In this document: positions 1 through 8,340 of the stretch, piece after piece
Numbering within the stretch: the stretch's first letter is position 1
Layout of the letters: every line of letters begins with the position of its first letter
Origin: Lacimicrobium sp. SS2-24
GTDB lineage: Bacteria; Pseudomonadota; Gammaproteobacteria; Enterobacterales; Alteromonadaceae
Length of the DNA: 64,000 bases
Assembly (NCBI RefSeq): GCF_002201535.1
Contig: NZ_NIWW01000001.1
Coordinates: 124,001-188,000 of the forward strand
Direction: 5' to 3'
Notes under the pieces: generated by a model
Database searches by the model: none
Seen by the model: the letters and a program-made list of their open reading frames with translations, nothing else
Told to the model about the DNA's origin: nothing
Made by a program: the position numbers and the translations under genes

Positions 1-1
1 G

Positions 2-817
2 GTTCAGCAACAGGCCATGGCTGAATTTGAGCAAATGGTCAGTACCCTCAATGACGCGGGGCTTGAGATTCTGGTATTTCACCAGCCTCAGAATCCCCAT
101 AAGCCCATGCCCGATGCCGTGTTTCCCAACAACTGGTTCACTACCCGCGACGATGGCACCTTAAGCCTGTATCCCATGGCCACACAAAACCGCCAGTGGG
201 AAGTGCAGGGGCAGGCACTCAGTCAGTTTTTACAACTAAAAGGGTATACCACCCGGGCGATTGAGGACATTCGCACTCAGGCACAAGAGGGCGAGTATCT
301 CGAGGGCACCGGGGTGATGGTGTTTGATCATCCACGAAAACGCATTTACGCGGCCCGCTCAAAACGCTGCCATGGCCGTTTACTGGCACACTATGCCAAA
401 ACCTATGACTATCAGTTGTATGACTTTGATACTCAGCTCAGCTCAGGGGAGCCGGTGTATCATACCAATGTCATGATGTCGGTGGGTGAGGGCGTTGCCG
501 TGATCTGCGATGAGGTGATCCCCACACAACAGCGCGGTGCCATCGTGGCGGCGCTGAAACAGCACCATGATGTGGTGCACCTGAGTGAAGCCCAGCTAAG
601 CCAGTTCTGCGGTAATATTCTGCAGGTGAGAAACCGCGACGGCGAGTCTCTGATGCTGATGTCGCAATCGGCCTATGATGGTTTTACCGACGCACAAAAG
701 GCAATCCTGAGCCAACACAGCAAACTGCTCCCCTGTGCCGTACCTACCATTGAACAGATAGGTGGCGGCAGCGTGCGCTGTATGCTGGCTGAGGTTTTTC
801 TTCCCTACAACACTTAA
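2..817 (+). CDS. CtlX-type guanidino-group hydrolase (partial, 5' end outside window)
   Basis: This looks like a citrulline-utilisation hydrolase (CtlX) of the amidinotransferase/arginine-deiminase superfamily, which cleaves guanidino or ureido groups of arginine-like substrates in the cytoplasm. The visible signatures are PDAVFPNNW near the N-terminus, a histidine in YHTNVMMS in the middle, and the C-terminal GGGSVRCMLAE segment carrying the expected nucleophilic cysteine. The frame is open to the window edge and the family is usually about 300 residues, so some 30-40 N-terminal residues are probably missing; the ATG at 17 is not likely to be the true start. The gene stands alone here. Substrate specificity (citrulline, dimethylarginine or another) cannot be read from the sequence. 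Confidence 0.8.
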   Translation, partial: VQQQAMAEFEQMVSTLNDAGLEILVFHQPQNPHKPMPDAVFPNNWFTTRDDGTLSLYPMATQNRQWEVQGQALSQFLQLKGYTTRAIEDIRTQAQEGEYLEGTGVMVFDHPRKRIYAARSKRCHGRLLAHYAKTYDYQLYDFDTQLSSGEPVYHTNVMMSVGEGVAVICDEVIPTQQRGAIVAALKQHHDVVHLSEAQLSQFCGNILQVRNRDGESLMLMSQSAYDGFTDAQKAILSQHSKLLPCAVPTIEQIGGGSVRCMLAEVFLPYNT

Positions 818-974
818 CTCTGTTCATACAATGCTGCATGCCAGATCAACTTCAGTGTAACTGACCTGTAGCCCTGAACACTCTATACTCTGCTCAGTGT
901 GTATGTGCACAGGGCCGGGTATCTGTCAGTATTATCTGGCGCCGGCACCGGGGGCGGCCATAGGAATATGTCTC

Positions 975-1583
975 ATGAGTAAAAAAACGCTGCTGATGCT
1001 CCTTATGGTATCCCTTTGCCTATGGGCAATGCTGGCCGCCGCGCCGTATTACCTTGCCTGGCGTGCACTGAGTACACCTTTATATGTGATTGATTCAGAC
1101 CAGCATCCGTCTGACACCATGAAAATAGAAGGGATCAGGCGTAGCCTGAGCATTGATTCACGGGATGCCTTATTTCACCAGGTCAAACAGAGTGAAATCG
1201 AGATCCTTACCCAAATACCTACTCTGATCATGCAGTTGAAAGCCATGCTTGAGCAGGGAGAACTGCGCCCGGTTTTTTTCAGAACTGATGGCGCAAGGGT
1301 AAATGCAAATAAACTGCTCAGACTGGCAATCGAAGAGACGTTTAGCCAGGAGCAACGTCTTCATGCCTTTAACATGGTGGTGATCATTTTAGATTATTCG
1401 GCGCTACCTACAGATGTCGACGAACAAAGGTATTTAGAGAAGTTTGCACATAATTTAGTGTACATTAAGTATAATTTTGCGGGTGTGGCCCTGTTTGCGG
1501 AGCAGGTTGAGAACAGGCCTTTAGATGATCTCAGGGAGATGATTGAAAGCATATTGTTAACGGAACGTGCTTTTTATTACTGA
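975..1583 (+). CDS. Membrane-anchored protein of unknown function
   Basis: This is a 202-residue protein I do not recognise. It starts with a short basic segment (MSKKT) and one hydrophobic stretch of about 20 residues, so it is probably inner-membrane anchored with the rest periplasmic, or exported. The remainder is soluble, mixed alpha/beta in character, with few cysteines and no motif I can name. I chose the ATG at 975 over the GTG at 897 because it has an AGGAA ribosome-binding site 8 bases upstream and places the hydrophobic segment at the N-terminus. It lies alone between the CtlX-like gene and a second orphan. Confidence 0.6.
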   Translation: MSKKTLLMLLMVSLCLWAMLAAAPYYLAWRALSTPLYVIDSDQHPSDTMKIEGIRRSLSIDSRDALFHQVKQSEIEILTQIPTLIMQLKAMLEQGELRPVFFRTDGARVNANKLLRLAIEETFSQEQRLHAFNMVVIILDYSALPTDVDEQRYLEKFAHNLVYIKYNFAGVALFAEQVENRPLDDLREMIESILLTERAFYY

Positions 1584-1730
1584 ATCACAGTGCTCGTATG
1601 CGATTGAATAACGCACCTCTATCCCATTGTCTGTCTTTGCTAAGATGAATGAGCTTTTTGCCATCATGTGCAATAACAGTACGCTTGATTCTTCCCATTG
1701 TGCATTGTTATATAACTATCAGGACACAAT

Positions 1731-2153
1731 ATGCTGCAACTCACCACGAAAGACTGGATTAGTCTCGCAACGCACCTCAAAAAGTGGATTACAAACTTGC
1801 GACGAGCCAGAGCGCAGCGCAAAACACAGTCAAAACAAGCGCTGCGCAATGTGATTAAGGCCACGCGAGAAACCACACTCTACCTTCGTTCAGTCAGAGA
1901 GGGAGGGCAAACCTCTTTTGAACGTGAGAGCGAGCTGGCCATTCTTTGGACTGAACTGTCCTTCGAGCTTGAAGATTTAAATCTCATTGCATTAGCCGAT
2001 AAATGTCGCATTAAAGGCCGATATTGGGCGGATCCTGAGCAATCAGGTGACGAGCTGCAGGATAAAGCCAATATCAGGCTGGATGATGCCGAGAAACAGG
2101 CCGTCGCCATATTAAGAGAAATACGCGATGACAGAGGGATAGCTAAGCGGTAG
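1731..2153 (+). CDS. Charged helical protein of unknown function
   Basis: This is a 140-residue, strongly charged and largely helical protein. The region around residues 20-60 is arginine- and lysine-rich (RRARAQRKTQSKQ) and the middle is acidic (ELAILWTELSFELEDLNL). No signal peptide, membrane segment or catalytic motif is visible. An AGGA site 6 bases before the ATG supports translation. It resembles in style the small conserved hypothetical proteins of Alteromonadales, but I cannot assign a family. A role in binding nucleic acid or a partner protein is only a guess from the basic segment. Confidence 0.6.
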   Translation: MLQLTTKDWISLATHLKKWITNLRRARAQRKTQSKQALRNVIKATRETTLYLRSVREGGQTSFERESELAILWTELSFELEDLNLIALADKCRIKGRYWADPEQSGDELQDKANIRLDDAEKQAVAILREIRDDRGIAKR

Positions 2154-2302
2154 GTGACAAACGGGTACTGTTGACCTTTTTGCATGCACACCCATTATTT
2201 GCCATTGCGCCGGCAGGCTATGAGAGCCGCAGCGGCACGAGCTTAAGAGATGATGGACGAGGTTTATTATACAAGCTGATAAAAGCCCACTGACCTCGAC
2301 TT

Positions 2303-2332
2303 TTGAAAATAAAAAAGTAATTGCTGTACACT
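2303..2332 (+). promoter_or_regulatory. Sigma-70 promoter of the cold-shock gene
   Basis: TTGAAA at 2303-2308 and TACACT at 2327-2332 are separated by 18 bases. A start near 2339 would give a leader of about 164 bases, close to the roughly 160-base leader known for E. coli cspA. The stretch 2154-2300 before it holds no gene that I can see. Confidence 0.5.
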
Positions 2333-2338
2333 AACGGA

Positions 2339-2502
2339 TATTGTGTGTATTGTACTCGCAGCTAGAAAGAAGTCTTATATTTATATCCTACATTTCGTTG
2401 TCTTATTCGTAATACTCGTCCTGCAGTTTTAAATTCCAGTCTCTATTTTTAAGCTATTTATGCCTTTTAAGGCCGTTATTTTATAAATCTCAGGATACTA
2501 TT
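2339..2502 (+). promoter_or_regulatory. Long 5' leader of the cold-shock gene (predicted)
   Basis: This AT-rich stretch between the predicted start site and the ATG has no convincing reading frame. Long structured leaders act as temperature-responsive mRNA switches in the cspA family. Length and position fit that class; I do not see an exact match to the E. coli cold box. AGGA lies at about 2492-2495 as the ribosome-binding site. Confidence 0.45.
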
Positions 2503-2712
2503 ATGTCTAATGCAACAACTGGAACCGTAAAGTGGTTCAACGAAGATAAAGGTTTTGGTTTCATCGAACAGCAGGGCGGTCCAGATGTGTTTGCACATTT
2601 CCGTTCAATTGTTGGTGACGGTTTCAAAACCCTTAAAGAAGGCCAACAAGTGCAGTTCACTATTGGTCAGGGCCAAAAAGGTCCACAAGCTGAAAATATT
2701 CAGGCTATCTAA
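2503..2712 (+). CDS. Cold-shock protein, CspA family
   Basis: This 69-residue protein is a single cold-shock domain, an OB fold that binds single-stranded RNA and DNA and melts mRNA structure at low temperature. The opening [17 protein letters not shown] includes the RNP1 motif KGFGFIE, and the RNP2 element is DVFAHF. Length matches the family exactly. The gene is monocistronic, with a long leader upstream and a hairpin plus terminator downstream, the arrangement typical of cold-inducible csp genes. Which Csp paralogue it is (cold-induced or constitutive) cannot be told from the protein alone. Confidence 0.95.
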   Translation: MSNATTGTVKWFNEDKGFGFIEQQGGPDVFAHFRSIVGDGFKTLKEGQQVQFTIGQGQKGPQAENIQAI

Positions 2713-2716
2713 TTAC

Positions 2717-2738
2717 CTTGCCGGGCATGCCCGGTAAG
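2717..2738 (+). other. Perfect-arm hairpin behind csp
   Basis: CTTGCCGGGCA is followed directly by TGCCCGGTAAG, an inverted repeat with one G-T pair, just after the csp stop codon. It lacks a T-run, so it may stabilise the 3' end rather than terminate; the true terminator follows at 2760. Confidence 0.5.
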
Positions 2739-2759
2739 TGTTAATAAGATACAAAAAAG

Positions 2760-2783
2760 GCAGCCATCACGGCTGCTTTTTTT
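2760..2783 (+). terminator. Rho-independent terminator of csp
   Basis: GCAGCC (2760-2765) pairs with GGCTGC (2771-2776) across a 5-base loop and is followed by seven T residues. Confidence 0.85.
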
Positions 2784-3026
2784 ATGTCTGTACTCAGGCG
2801 ACCCTACTCTTTTTTCTCAGCTAGTGGATTATTCCGCGTTTTATTAACTTGTATACTCTGGTTCTATGTATTTTTACTTTTAATGCGTCCTTAATATGCA
2901 GTGCTTATTTAACCTGTTATTTATGCTATAAAAACATTAACCCGTTGTTTTAAATTTTTCTGCCCAGTCATGACATTTTTAAATACCCTATGTCAATGCT
3001 ATTGATGATTCCGCTCACCAGGCCTC
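2784..3026 (+). promoter_or_regulatory. AT-rich spacer with extended -10 promoter
   Basis: There is no gene in this stretch. It contains TATACT at 2852-2857 and, better placed, an extended -10 TGCTATAAA at 2924-2932 with no good -35. The latter could start transcription about 90 bases before the next gene. Confidence 0.35.
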
Positions 3027-3422
3027 GTGTCGCGTCTTTTACTGACGGTGAAGGTGATGCTGAGTAATCTTAAACAGTTTTCCGTCCGCTTCTATTGGTT
3101 ACGGTCCGTGACATTGGTTGTGGGAAGCCTCAGTAGTGCGTTGTTCCTGTACGGCCTTTTTTGCTCTGCCTGTTTGCTTGGTGCAGATCAGCTTCTTATT
3201 CCTGCCGGAGTGGCAGCGTTGTGGGCAGGGGTAGGGTATTGGTTTGTTACCGCCTTTGCCAATGTGCCAGATAAGCCTGATAAACAAATGGGCTTTTTCA
3301 AAAAAGTATCAATACGCTTTCAGCGAGGGATCTACCTGCTTTTTGCCATATTAGGGTGTTTTCTTTCACTGGCCGTTGTCTTTTTCACGCTGCGAGGCCT
3401 TCGCATTTGGATCGCTGGGTAA
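3027..3422 (+). CDS. Small integral membrane protein of unknown function
   Basis: This is a 131-residue protein with about three hydrophobic segments: roughly residues 27-48, 52-75 and 96-122. It has a lysine/proline-rich loop (NVPDKPDKQMG) between the second and third. I do not recognise a family. The start is uncertain: the frame opens with a GTG at 3027, but the internal ATG at 3057 would give a 121-residue protein that keeps all membrane segments. Neither has a strong ribosome-binding site. A terminator 25 bases downstream shows that it is transcribed alone. Confidence 0.55.
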   Translation: MSRLLLTVKVMLSNLKQFSVRFYWLRSVTLVVGSLSSALFLYGLFCSACLLGADQLLIPAGVAALWAGVGYWFVTAFANVPDKPDKQMGFFKKVSIRFQRGIYLLFAILGCFLSLAVVFFTLRGLRIWIAG

Positions 3423-3446
3423 GCCATCGACAGATAGCTGTACCAA

Positions 3447-3472
3447 GCGACTCCCAGGGAGGCGCCTTTTTT
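3447..3472 (+). terminator. Rho-independent terminator
   Basis: GCG-A-CTCC pairs with GGAG-G-CGC across a CAG loop (one A-G mismatch), followed by six T residues at 3467-3472. Confidence 0.6.
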
Positions 3473-3607
3473 GTTCATCGTTTTACTTTTTCTTACGGTT
3501 AATTACCGAAAAACACATGCTCTGACTTGTCGATAGGACAGGGCCTGCTAGCATGTACTCCCCGAAAAGCGGGGCCAAAATAAAATATAGGATGACCAGG
3601 ATCAGTC

Positions 3608-4201
3608 ATGCAGACATTACAACAACAAATTGATTTTATACTGGAACTGGACCGATTAAAGGGTGTCTGTCGTCAGGCACTGATTAAATCAGATGAAAAT
3701 CGCCAGGAGAACAGCGCCGAACATAGCTGGCATGTGGCAATGACAGCGCATGTACTGCATCGTTATGCTGAGGAGCCTGTTGACGTCTCACGTGTGGTCA
3801 TGATGCTGTTGATCCATGATGTGGTAGAAATTGATGCAGGTGATACGTTTGCCTTTGCCGCCACGCACGAATTAGACGCTCAGCAAGGCATAGAAATTGA
3901 GGCGGCGAAACGTATTTTCGGGTTATTACCTGAGTCACAATCCCGCGAGCTGGAAGCCTTGTGGCATGAATTTGAGCATGCTGAAACAGCCGATGCACGA
4001 TTTGCCAAAGCCATAGATCGTGTGCTGCCATTGCTTCAGAATATGCAAAATGAAGGGGGAAGTTGGGCCAGACACAGTGTCAGCAAGTCTCAGGTGGTGG
4101 TGCGTAATCAGTACCTTGAGGGATTAGCTCCCACACTTTGGGCTTATGTCTTGGAACAACTGGACATTGCCGTTGAAAATAAGTGGTTAAAGCCTGATTA
4201 A
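3608..4201 (+). CDS. HD-domain phosphohydrolase (YfbR/HDDC2-like 5'-nucleotidase)
   Basis: This 197-residue protein has the metal-binding residues of the HD superfamily: EHSWH at residues 38-42, the HD pair at 70-71 in LLIHDVVEIDAGDTF, and a later Asp in KAIDRVLP. This layout and length match the YfbR/HDDC2 group, which includes 5'-deoxynucleotidases acting on dNMPs. A cytoplasmic nucleotide-salvage or housecleaning role is therefore likely, though substrate specificity varies within the group. The gene has its own leader of about 135 bases after the upstream terminator, and GATGACCAGGATCAGTC before the ATG provides an AGGA site. Confidence 0.85.
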   Translation: MQTLQQQIDFILELDRLKGVCRQALIKSDENRQENSAEHSWHVAMTAHVLHRYAEEPVDVSRVVMMLLIHDVVEIDAGDTFAFAATHELDAQQGIEIEAAKRIFGLLPESQSRELEALWHEFEHAETADARFAKAIDRVLPLLQNMQNEGGSWARHSVSKSQVVVRNQYLEGLAPTLWAYVLEQLDIAVENKWLKPD

Positions 4202-4255
4202 CGCTTGCCGTTGGCTTTGATGTATTTTTGTTACAGCACAGGTAGATGAAAATTT

Positions 4256-4465
4256 ATGAACCCACAGACTCATTCTTCGCAGCTTCCGACGGCACTGAGA
4301 ATCATTCTTGGACTGGCCAGCATTCCTTCGCTTATCCTCGGCTATATGTTACTGAACACGGCAGTAGAGCAGGGATTTTCAGGGATTGGCGCCATGGAAG
4401 TGGTGTACGCCGCTGGAGGATTGATTGCCGCCATCCTCGCTATTACCGGTAAACGTCCTTTTTAA
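4256..4465 (+). CDS. Small two-segment membrane protein
   Basis: This 69-residue protein has two hydrophobic stretches, about residues 14-36 and 46-64, separated by a short loop (AVEQGFSGIGAM). It ends in a basic tail (GKRPF). I do not recognise a family. It begins 54 bases after the HD gene on the same strand and may be co-transcribed with it. The only AGG upstream is about 13 bases from the ATG, so translation evidence is modest. The overlapping frame starting at 4246 has no such regular pattern and is probably not coding. Confidence 0.55.
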   Translation: MNPQTHSSQLPTALRIILGLASIPSLILGYMLLNTAVEQGFSGIGAMEVVYAAGGLIAAILAITGKRPF

Positions 4466-4578
4466 CGTGCAGCATTCCAAACGTTGATTTATCCTGTGAA
4501 CCTGTTTATAGAATAGCCAGTATAGTGTTATAGGTTCAGCGCAGACAGTCTCTGAAAAGGGATGTTGGGGAATGTAGG

Positions 4579-5946
4579 ATGAAAAGAATGAAAAGGAAAA
4601 ATAGAACACTACTCTCTGTTTTTTACCTGTTACCAGCGGTTCTGAGTGCGTCGTTTGCGGTGGCATTCGAGTCACCCAGACAGGTCGCATTCGCTGACGC
4701 TGAAGTATCAGATCCTGTTCGTCTTGGTTGGATGCAAGGTTCACCGCCCCCCAAAGACAAGTTAATTACACACCCTCAGTCTGATTATTTCAGTTTCCCA
4801 AAATTGCGTTGGACCGTCTGCCATATTCGCCAATTATTGCCGACCGAACAGGTCAGTCGAGGATTGGGCGCACCTGTCCCTTTGATTTATGAGCCAGATG
4901 ATTCGATTGATCAACTGACGTTTACGCCAACAGGGCAGGATAAACCCATAAGCTGGAAAACATCGCTGGCCCTGAATTATACCGACGGCTTGCTGGTGCT
5001 GCACAGAAACAAGATCATTTACGAATACTATTCCGGATGCCTGGATGAACTGGGGCAGCATGCCGCCATGTCGATGACCAAATCGTTGACGGGATTGTTG
5101 GCGGAAATACTGATTGCACAAGGGCAATTAGATGAGCAGCAACCTGTAAAAGAGCTGATACCGGAACTTGCTGAGAGCGCCTTTGGTATTGCCACAATCA
5201 GACAGGTCATGGATATGACAACGTCGATACAATACAGCGAAGATTACTCTGATCCCAATGCAGATATCTGGCAATACTCCATGGCTGCAAACCCCCTCCC
5301 TAAACCTGAAAGTTACACAGGGCCGGAGGGTTATTTGGAATATCTGCAGGGTGTCAAAAAACAAGGCGAGCATGGACAGGTCTTCGCATACAAAACAGTA
5401 AACAGTGATGCACTGGGCTGGATACTATCGCGTGCCACAGGCAAGAACGTGACAGAGCTTCTGTCTGAAAAGATCTGGCGGCATATGGGAGCGGAACAGG
5501 ATGCATACATGACCATTGATAGCAAAGGCACGCCCTTCGCTGGAGGCGGTCTGAGCGCGGGCTTGCGGGATCTGGGGCGAATTGGCCTGTTGATGCTCAA
5601 TCATGGCAGAATTAACGGACAGCAACTGTTCCCTTCATCGGTGGTAAAACACATTCAGCAAGGGGGCGATAAAACCGCGTTTGCCCATGCAGGATACACG
5701 TCGATGCCAGGTGGCAGCTATCGCAGTATGTGGTGGCTGTTCCATAACGAAAACGGTGCCTACGCGGCTCGTGGCGTGCACGGTCAGACCATTTATATCG
5801 ATCCCGTCGCTGAGATGGTTATCGTCCGTCTTGCCTCCTTTCCTATTGCAAAAAATGCGTATATTGATCCTACCTCACTGCCTGCCTATGAGGCGGTTGC
5901 GGATTATCTGATTGAAAAAGCGAAGCGTGCCGACTATCACCAATAG
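4579..5946 (+). CDS. Exported serine hydrolase, class C beta-lactamase fold (NylB-like)
   Basis: This 455-residue protein begins with a signal peptide (basic start, hydrophobic core, cleavage probably after AVA near residue 30), so it acts in the periplasm or outside. The beta-lactamase/transpeptidase-fold motifs are present: SMTK at 165-168 with the nucleophilic Ser, YKTVN at 271-275, and HGQT near residue 400 in place of KTG. The stretch NSDALGWILSRATG resembles 6-aminohexanoate-dimer hydrolases and related esterases more than true beta-lactamases. Its substrate is unknown and may be an ester, an amide or D-amino-acid peptides. ATG at 4588 is an alternative start with an AGGA site. The gene stands alone. 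Confidence 0.8.
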   Translation: MKRMKRKNRTLLSVFYLLPAVLSASFAVAFESPRQVAFADAEVSDPVRLGWMQGSPPPKDKLITHPQSDYFSFPKLRWTVCHIRQLLPTEQVSRGLGAPVPLIYEPDDSIDQLTFTPTGQDKPISWKTSLALNYTDGLLVLHRNKIIYEYYSGCLDELGQHAAMSMTKSLTGLLAEILIAQGQLDEQQPVKELIPELAESAFGIATIRQVMDMTTSIQYSEDYSDPNADIWQYSMAANPLPKPESYTGPEGYLEYLQGVKKQGEHGQVFAYKTVNSDALGWILSRATGKNVTELLSEKIWRHMGAEQDAYMTIDSKGTPFAGGGLSAGLRDLGRIGLLMLNHGRINGQQLFPSSVVKHIQQGGDKTAFAHAGYTSMPGGSYRSMWWLFHNENGAYAARGVHGQTIYIDPVAEMVIVRLASFPIAKNAYIDPTSLPAYEAVADYLIEKAKRADYHQ

Positions 5947-6079
5947 TCCGCTTGTTAACAGCAGGGGCGGGACAGATTACTGCGGCCATACAAGCGTCGC
6001 CTGAAGGGGTATCCAGACGAGCGCTAAAAAAGAGAAGACGACATGCTGCGTGCCTGACCAAAATATCTGCGTATGCTGG

Positions 6080-6109
6080 TTCGAAAAAGACTGTATTTTC
6101 GTGTAGAAT
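6080..6109 (+). promoter_or_regulatory. Probable trhO promoter
   Basis: TAGAAT at 6104-6109 with a weak TTCGAA 18 bases upstream, 87 bases before the trhO ATG. The 14 bases TTTTCGTGTAGAAT (6096-6109) recur exactly in front of pheS. Confidence 0.4.
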
Positions 6110-6195
6110 GCGCGCCGGTTTGGCGGCCTGTGTGATCAGGTTGTCTGTTGTCTCAAGCTCTGGTTTTACGTTCCAGACCGCTTAAGGAAAAAAAT

Positions 6196-7218
6196 ATGTG
6201 TCACGTTATTGTTTGCGCGCTGTATAAGTTCGCTACTCTGGATGATTATGAATCGATTCGCCAACCCCTCTATCAGTTAATGGAAGAACAGGGCATCAAA
6301 GGTACCCTGTTACTGGCCCATGAAGGTATAAACGGCACTGTTTCCGGTAGCCGTGAAGCCATTGACACACTGCTTGCCTGGTTAAATCAGGATCCTCGTC
6401 TGAATCCCATCAGTTATAAAGAATCTGTCGATGCTGAACAACCGTTTCACCGTACTAAGGTTAAGCTCAAAAAAGAGATCGTCACCATGGGCGTTGAAGG
6501 TATCGATCCACGCCAGACGGTGGGCACCTATGTTAAGCCCGATGCGTGGAACGATTTGATCAGCGATCCCGATGTATTGTTAATTGATACCCGCAATGAC
6601 TACGAGATTGAAATTGGCACCTTTAAGAATGCGGTGAACCCCAAAACAGACTCTTTTCGCGAATTTCCGGACTATGTCAAAGACAACCTGGATAGCAGTA
6701 AGCACAAGAAAGTCGCCATGTTCTGCACCGGGGGAATACGCTGTGAGAAGTCTACAGCCTATCTTAAAGAACAAGGTTTTGAAGAGGTGTATCACCTTGA
6801 TGGCGGTATCCTGAAATACCTGGAAGACGTGCCCAAAGACCAGAGCCTGTGGGAAGGGGACTGTTTTGTATTTGATAACCGGGTGGCGGTGAACCATGAT
6901 CTGGAACGCAGCGGCTATGATCAATGCTATGCCTGTCGTTTACCTATCACCGATGAAGACAAGCAAAGCGAACAATATGAACGCGGTGTCAGTTGTCCGC
7001 GTTGCTACGGTACCCACAGCGATGAACAGATCGCACGTTTTCGTGAGCGTGAAAAGCAGGTCAATCTGGCCCGTCAGCGCAATGAGGAACACGTGGGCTC
7101 CGAAGCCCGCGAAGCAATGGAAAAACGTCGTCGCCAGAAAGCCGAAGAAAAACGGGCCAGGGCCCTGGCCGCAAAAGCTGCGCAGGCCAAACAGACAAAA
7201 AAGCAGCAGTCAGTCTGA
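6196..7218 (+). CDS. trhO: tRNA uridine-34 hydroxylase TrhO (YceA family rhodanese)
   Basis: TrhO uses molecular oxygen to convert U34 to 5-hydroxyuridine (ho5U34) in tRNAs, the first step towards cmo5U. The 340-residue protein has an N-terminal acylphosphatase-like domain ([16 protein letters not shown]), a central rhodanese domain with CTGGIRC (active-site Cys177, second Cys183), and a C-terminal part with two cysteine pairs (CYAC and CPRC) that look metal-binding. It ends in a long lysine/alanine-rich tail. The start at 6196 has AAGGAAA 7 bases upstream and matches family starts; the open frame from 6148 is not needed. CmoM, the last enzyme of the pathway, lies at 35.7 kb. Confidence 0.93.
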   Translation: MCHVIVCALYKFATLDDYESIRQPLYQLMEEQGIKGTLLLAHEGINGTVSGSREAIDTLLAWLNQDPRLNPISYKESVDAEQPFHRTKVKLKKEIVTMGVEGIDPRQTVGTYVKPDAWNDLISDPDVLLIDTRNDYEIEIGTFKNAVNPKTDSFREFPDYVKDNLDSSKHKKVAMFCTGGIRCEKSTAYLKEQGFEEVYHLDGGILKYLEDVPKDQSLWEGDCFVFDNRVAVNHDLERSGYDQCYACRLPITDEDKQSEQYERGVSCPRCYGTHSDEQIARFREREKQVNLARQRNEEHVGSEAREAMEKRRRQKAEEKRARALAAKAAQAKQTKKQQSV

Positions 7219-7285
7219 ATAGTCTTGTTGTGGCCAGTGCAATTCCAGTAGACTGATTGCATTATGAGGTTCCGTGGAGAATAGC

Positions 7286-7531
7286 ATGTCAGATAAGGCA
7301 TTGACGCAAGAACAGGTGGCAGAAGTACGCAAGGAGTTTGATTTTTTCGACAACGATCATAACGGTATGATTGATTTGGGGGAATTTATCGAACTGCTGA
7401 CGGTGTTATCGCCGAAAACCAAGGTGAACGCGGTACAGGAAGCCTTTGAAATGATTGATGAAAACGCTGATGGCCATATCGATTTCAACGAGTTCCTGAA
7501 CTGGTGGCAGCAAGGCTGGTGGGAATACTAA
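7286..7531 (+). CDS. Two-EF-hand calcium-binding protein
   Basis: This 81-residue cytoplasmic protein consists of two canonical EF-hands. The loops are D22-N-D-H-N-G-M-I-D-L-G-E33 and D58-E-N-A-D-G-H-I-D-F-N-E69; both have Asp at position 1, Gly at 6, Ile at 8 and Glu at 12, as needed to bind calcium. No signal peptide is present. The ATG at 7286 has a GGAGA site 5 bases upstream, better than the in-frame GTG at 7274. It follows trhO by 67 bases and may share its transcript, ending at the terminator at 7577. Small calmodulin-like proteins occur in marine gammaproteobacteria but their partners are unknown. Confidence 0.85.
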   Translation: MSDKALTQEQVAEVRKEFDFFDNDHNGMIDLGEFIELLTVLSPKTKVNAVQEAFEMIDENADGHIDFNEFLNWWQQGWWEY

Positions 7532-7576
7532 GGTTGTCATATTTTTTCAGCCAACAACTCCTTTAAAAGAAGAAAA

Positions 7577-7601
7577 GCGCCTACTCTGTAGGCGCTTTTT
7601 T
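7577..7601 (+). terminator. Rho-independent terminator
   Basis: GCGCCTAC (7577-7584), loop TCT, GTAGGCGC (7588-7595), then six T residues. Confidence 0.9.
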
Positions 7602-7834
7602 GTTGCATCCCGATTAACACTGACCACAAATATTCTGCCTTCTCTTTATTTGAAACACCCAGTTTCATATAGAGCAGCGCGCTACAGCAAAAAACGGGAT
7701 AGGTTTATACCCGATCCGTGTCTTTTAATTTGTTATAAATCTTCTAGCCAGCCCCTCTTTTAGCAGCTAATAGTCTAATGAGGCGCAGGGCGCAGACTAT
7801 AGTTCATGCTCCACTCAACCTGTTTAAGAAAAAA
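7602..7834. other. Intergenic spacer without visible gene
   Basis: No coding frame with a credible start lies here. The stretch has a weak inverted repeat around CGGG/CCCG at about 7696-7714 and AT-rich sequence around 7730 that probably carries the promoter for the next gene. Confidence 0.4.
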
Positions 7835-8299
7835 ATGAAAAAGATTTCCTATCTGGCTGCTGCTTTATGCTGCTTGTCTACAGCAGTGCTGGCAGATACC
7901 GCCGCAGAAGTGCAAATGACCATCGAGAAAAATAACGCTTACACCAAAGCAAATATGCAGTCTCCCGCTGACCCCACCTCAGCGAAGGGCTCCATGGAGT
8001 TCTGGTCGAGTGGTGGATTAATGCAATCCGTTCCCGCGTCATCCTCGGTACAGAAGTTCGAACGCTTTGGGCTCACCCCAAAACATATCCATGTGATCAC
8101 ACTGGAGGAGGGGAAGTCGGCCGTGGCGATGTACTATTCAGAAGGCGCGTACCAGCCGCAGGGCATGGCGCTGACATCAAACTATCTGACCCGTGTCACC
8201 GAGGTCTATGTTAAAGAAAACGGTAAATGGAAAGTGCGCGCCGCTCACTTTTCACCGGTTTCGGGTGGTGAAGGTACCAAGCAAACCAGCCTGGATTAA
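7835..8299 (+). CDS. Exported NTF2/SnoaL-like (DUF4440-type) protein
   Basis: This 154-residue protein has a clear signal peptide, MKKISYLAAALCCLSTAVLA, cleaved probably after residue 20. The mature part ends with a strand pattern (TRVTEVYVKENGKWKVRAAH) typical of the NTF2-like/DUF4440 fold. These proteins form a cone-shaped cavity and are often ligand-binding or enzymatic; no catalytic residues can be assigned here. The in-frame ATG at 7778 would add a non-signal extension and is rejected. The gene converges on ald and the two share the symmetric terminator between them. Confidence 0.65.
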   Translation: MKKISYLAAALCCLSTAVLADTAAEVQMTIEKNNAYTKANMQSPADPTSAKGSMEFWSSGGLMQSVPASSSVQKFERFGLTPKHIHVITLEEGKSAVAMYYSEGAYQPQGMALTSNYLTRVTEVYVKENGKWKVRAAHFSPVSGGEGTKQTSLD

Positions 8300-8302
8300 A
8301 AC

Positions 8303-8330
8303 AAAAAAAGCGCCCTCGGGCGCTTTTTTT
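8303..8330. terminator. Bidirectional rho-independent terminator
   Basis: GCGCC (8310-8314) and GGCGC (8319-8323) form the stem, with seven A residues before and seven T residues after. It therefore works on both strands for the two converging genes. Confidence 0.9.
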
Positions 8331-8340
8331 ACAGGCTAAT

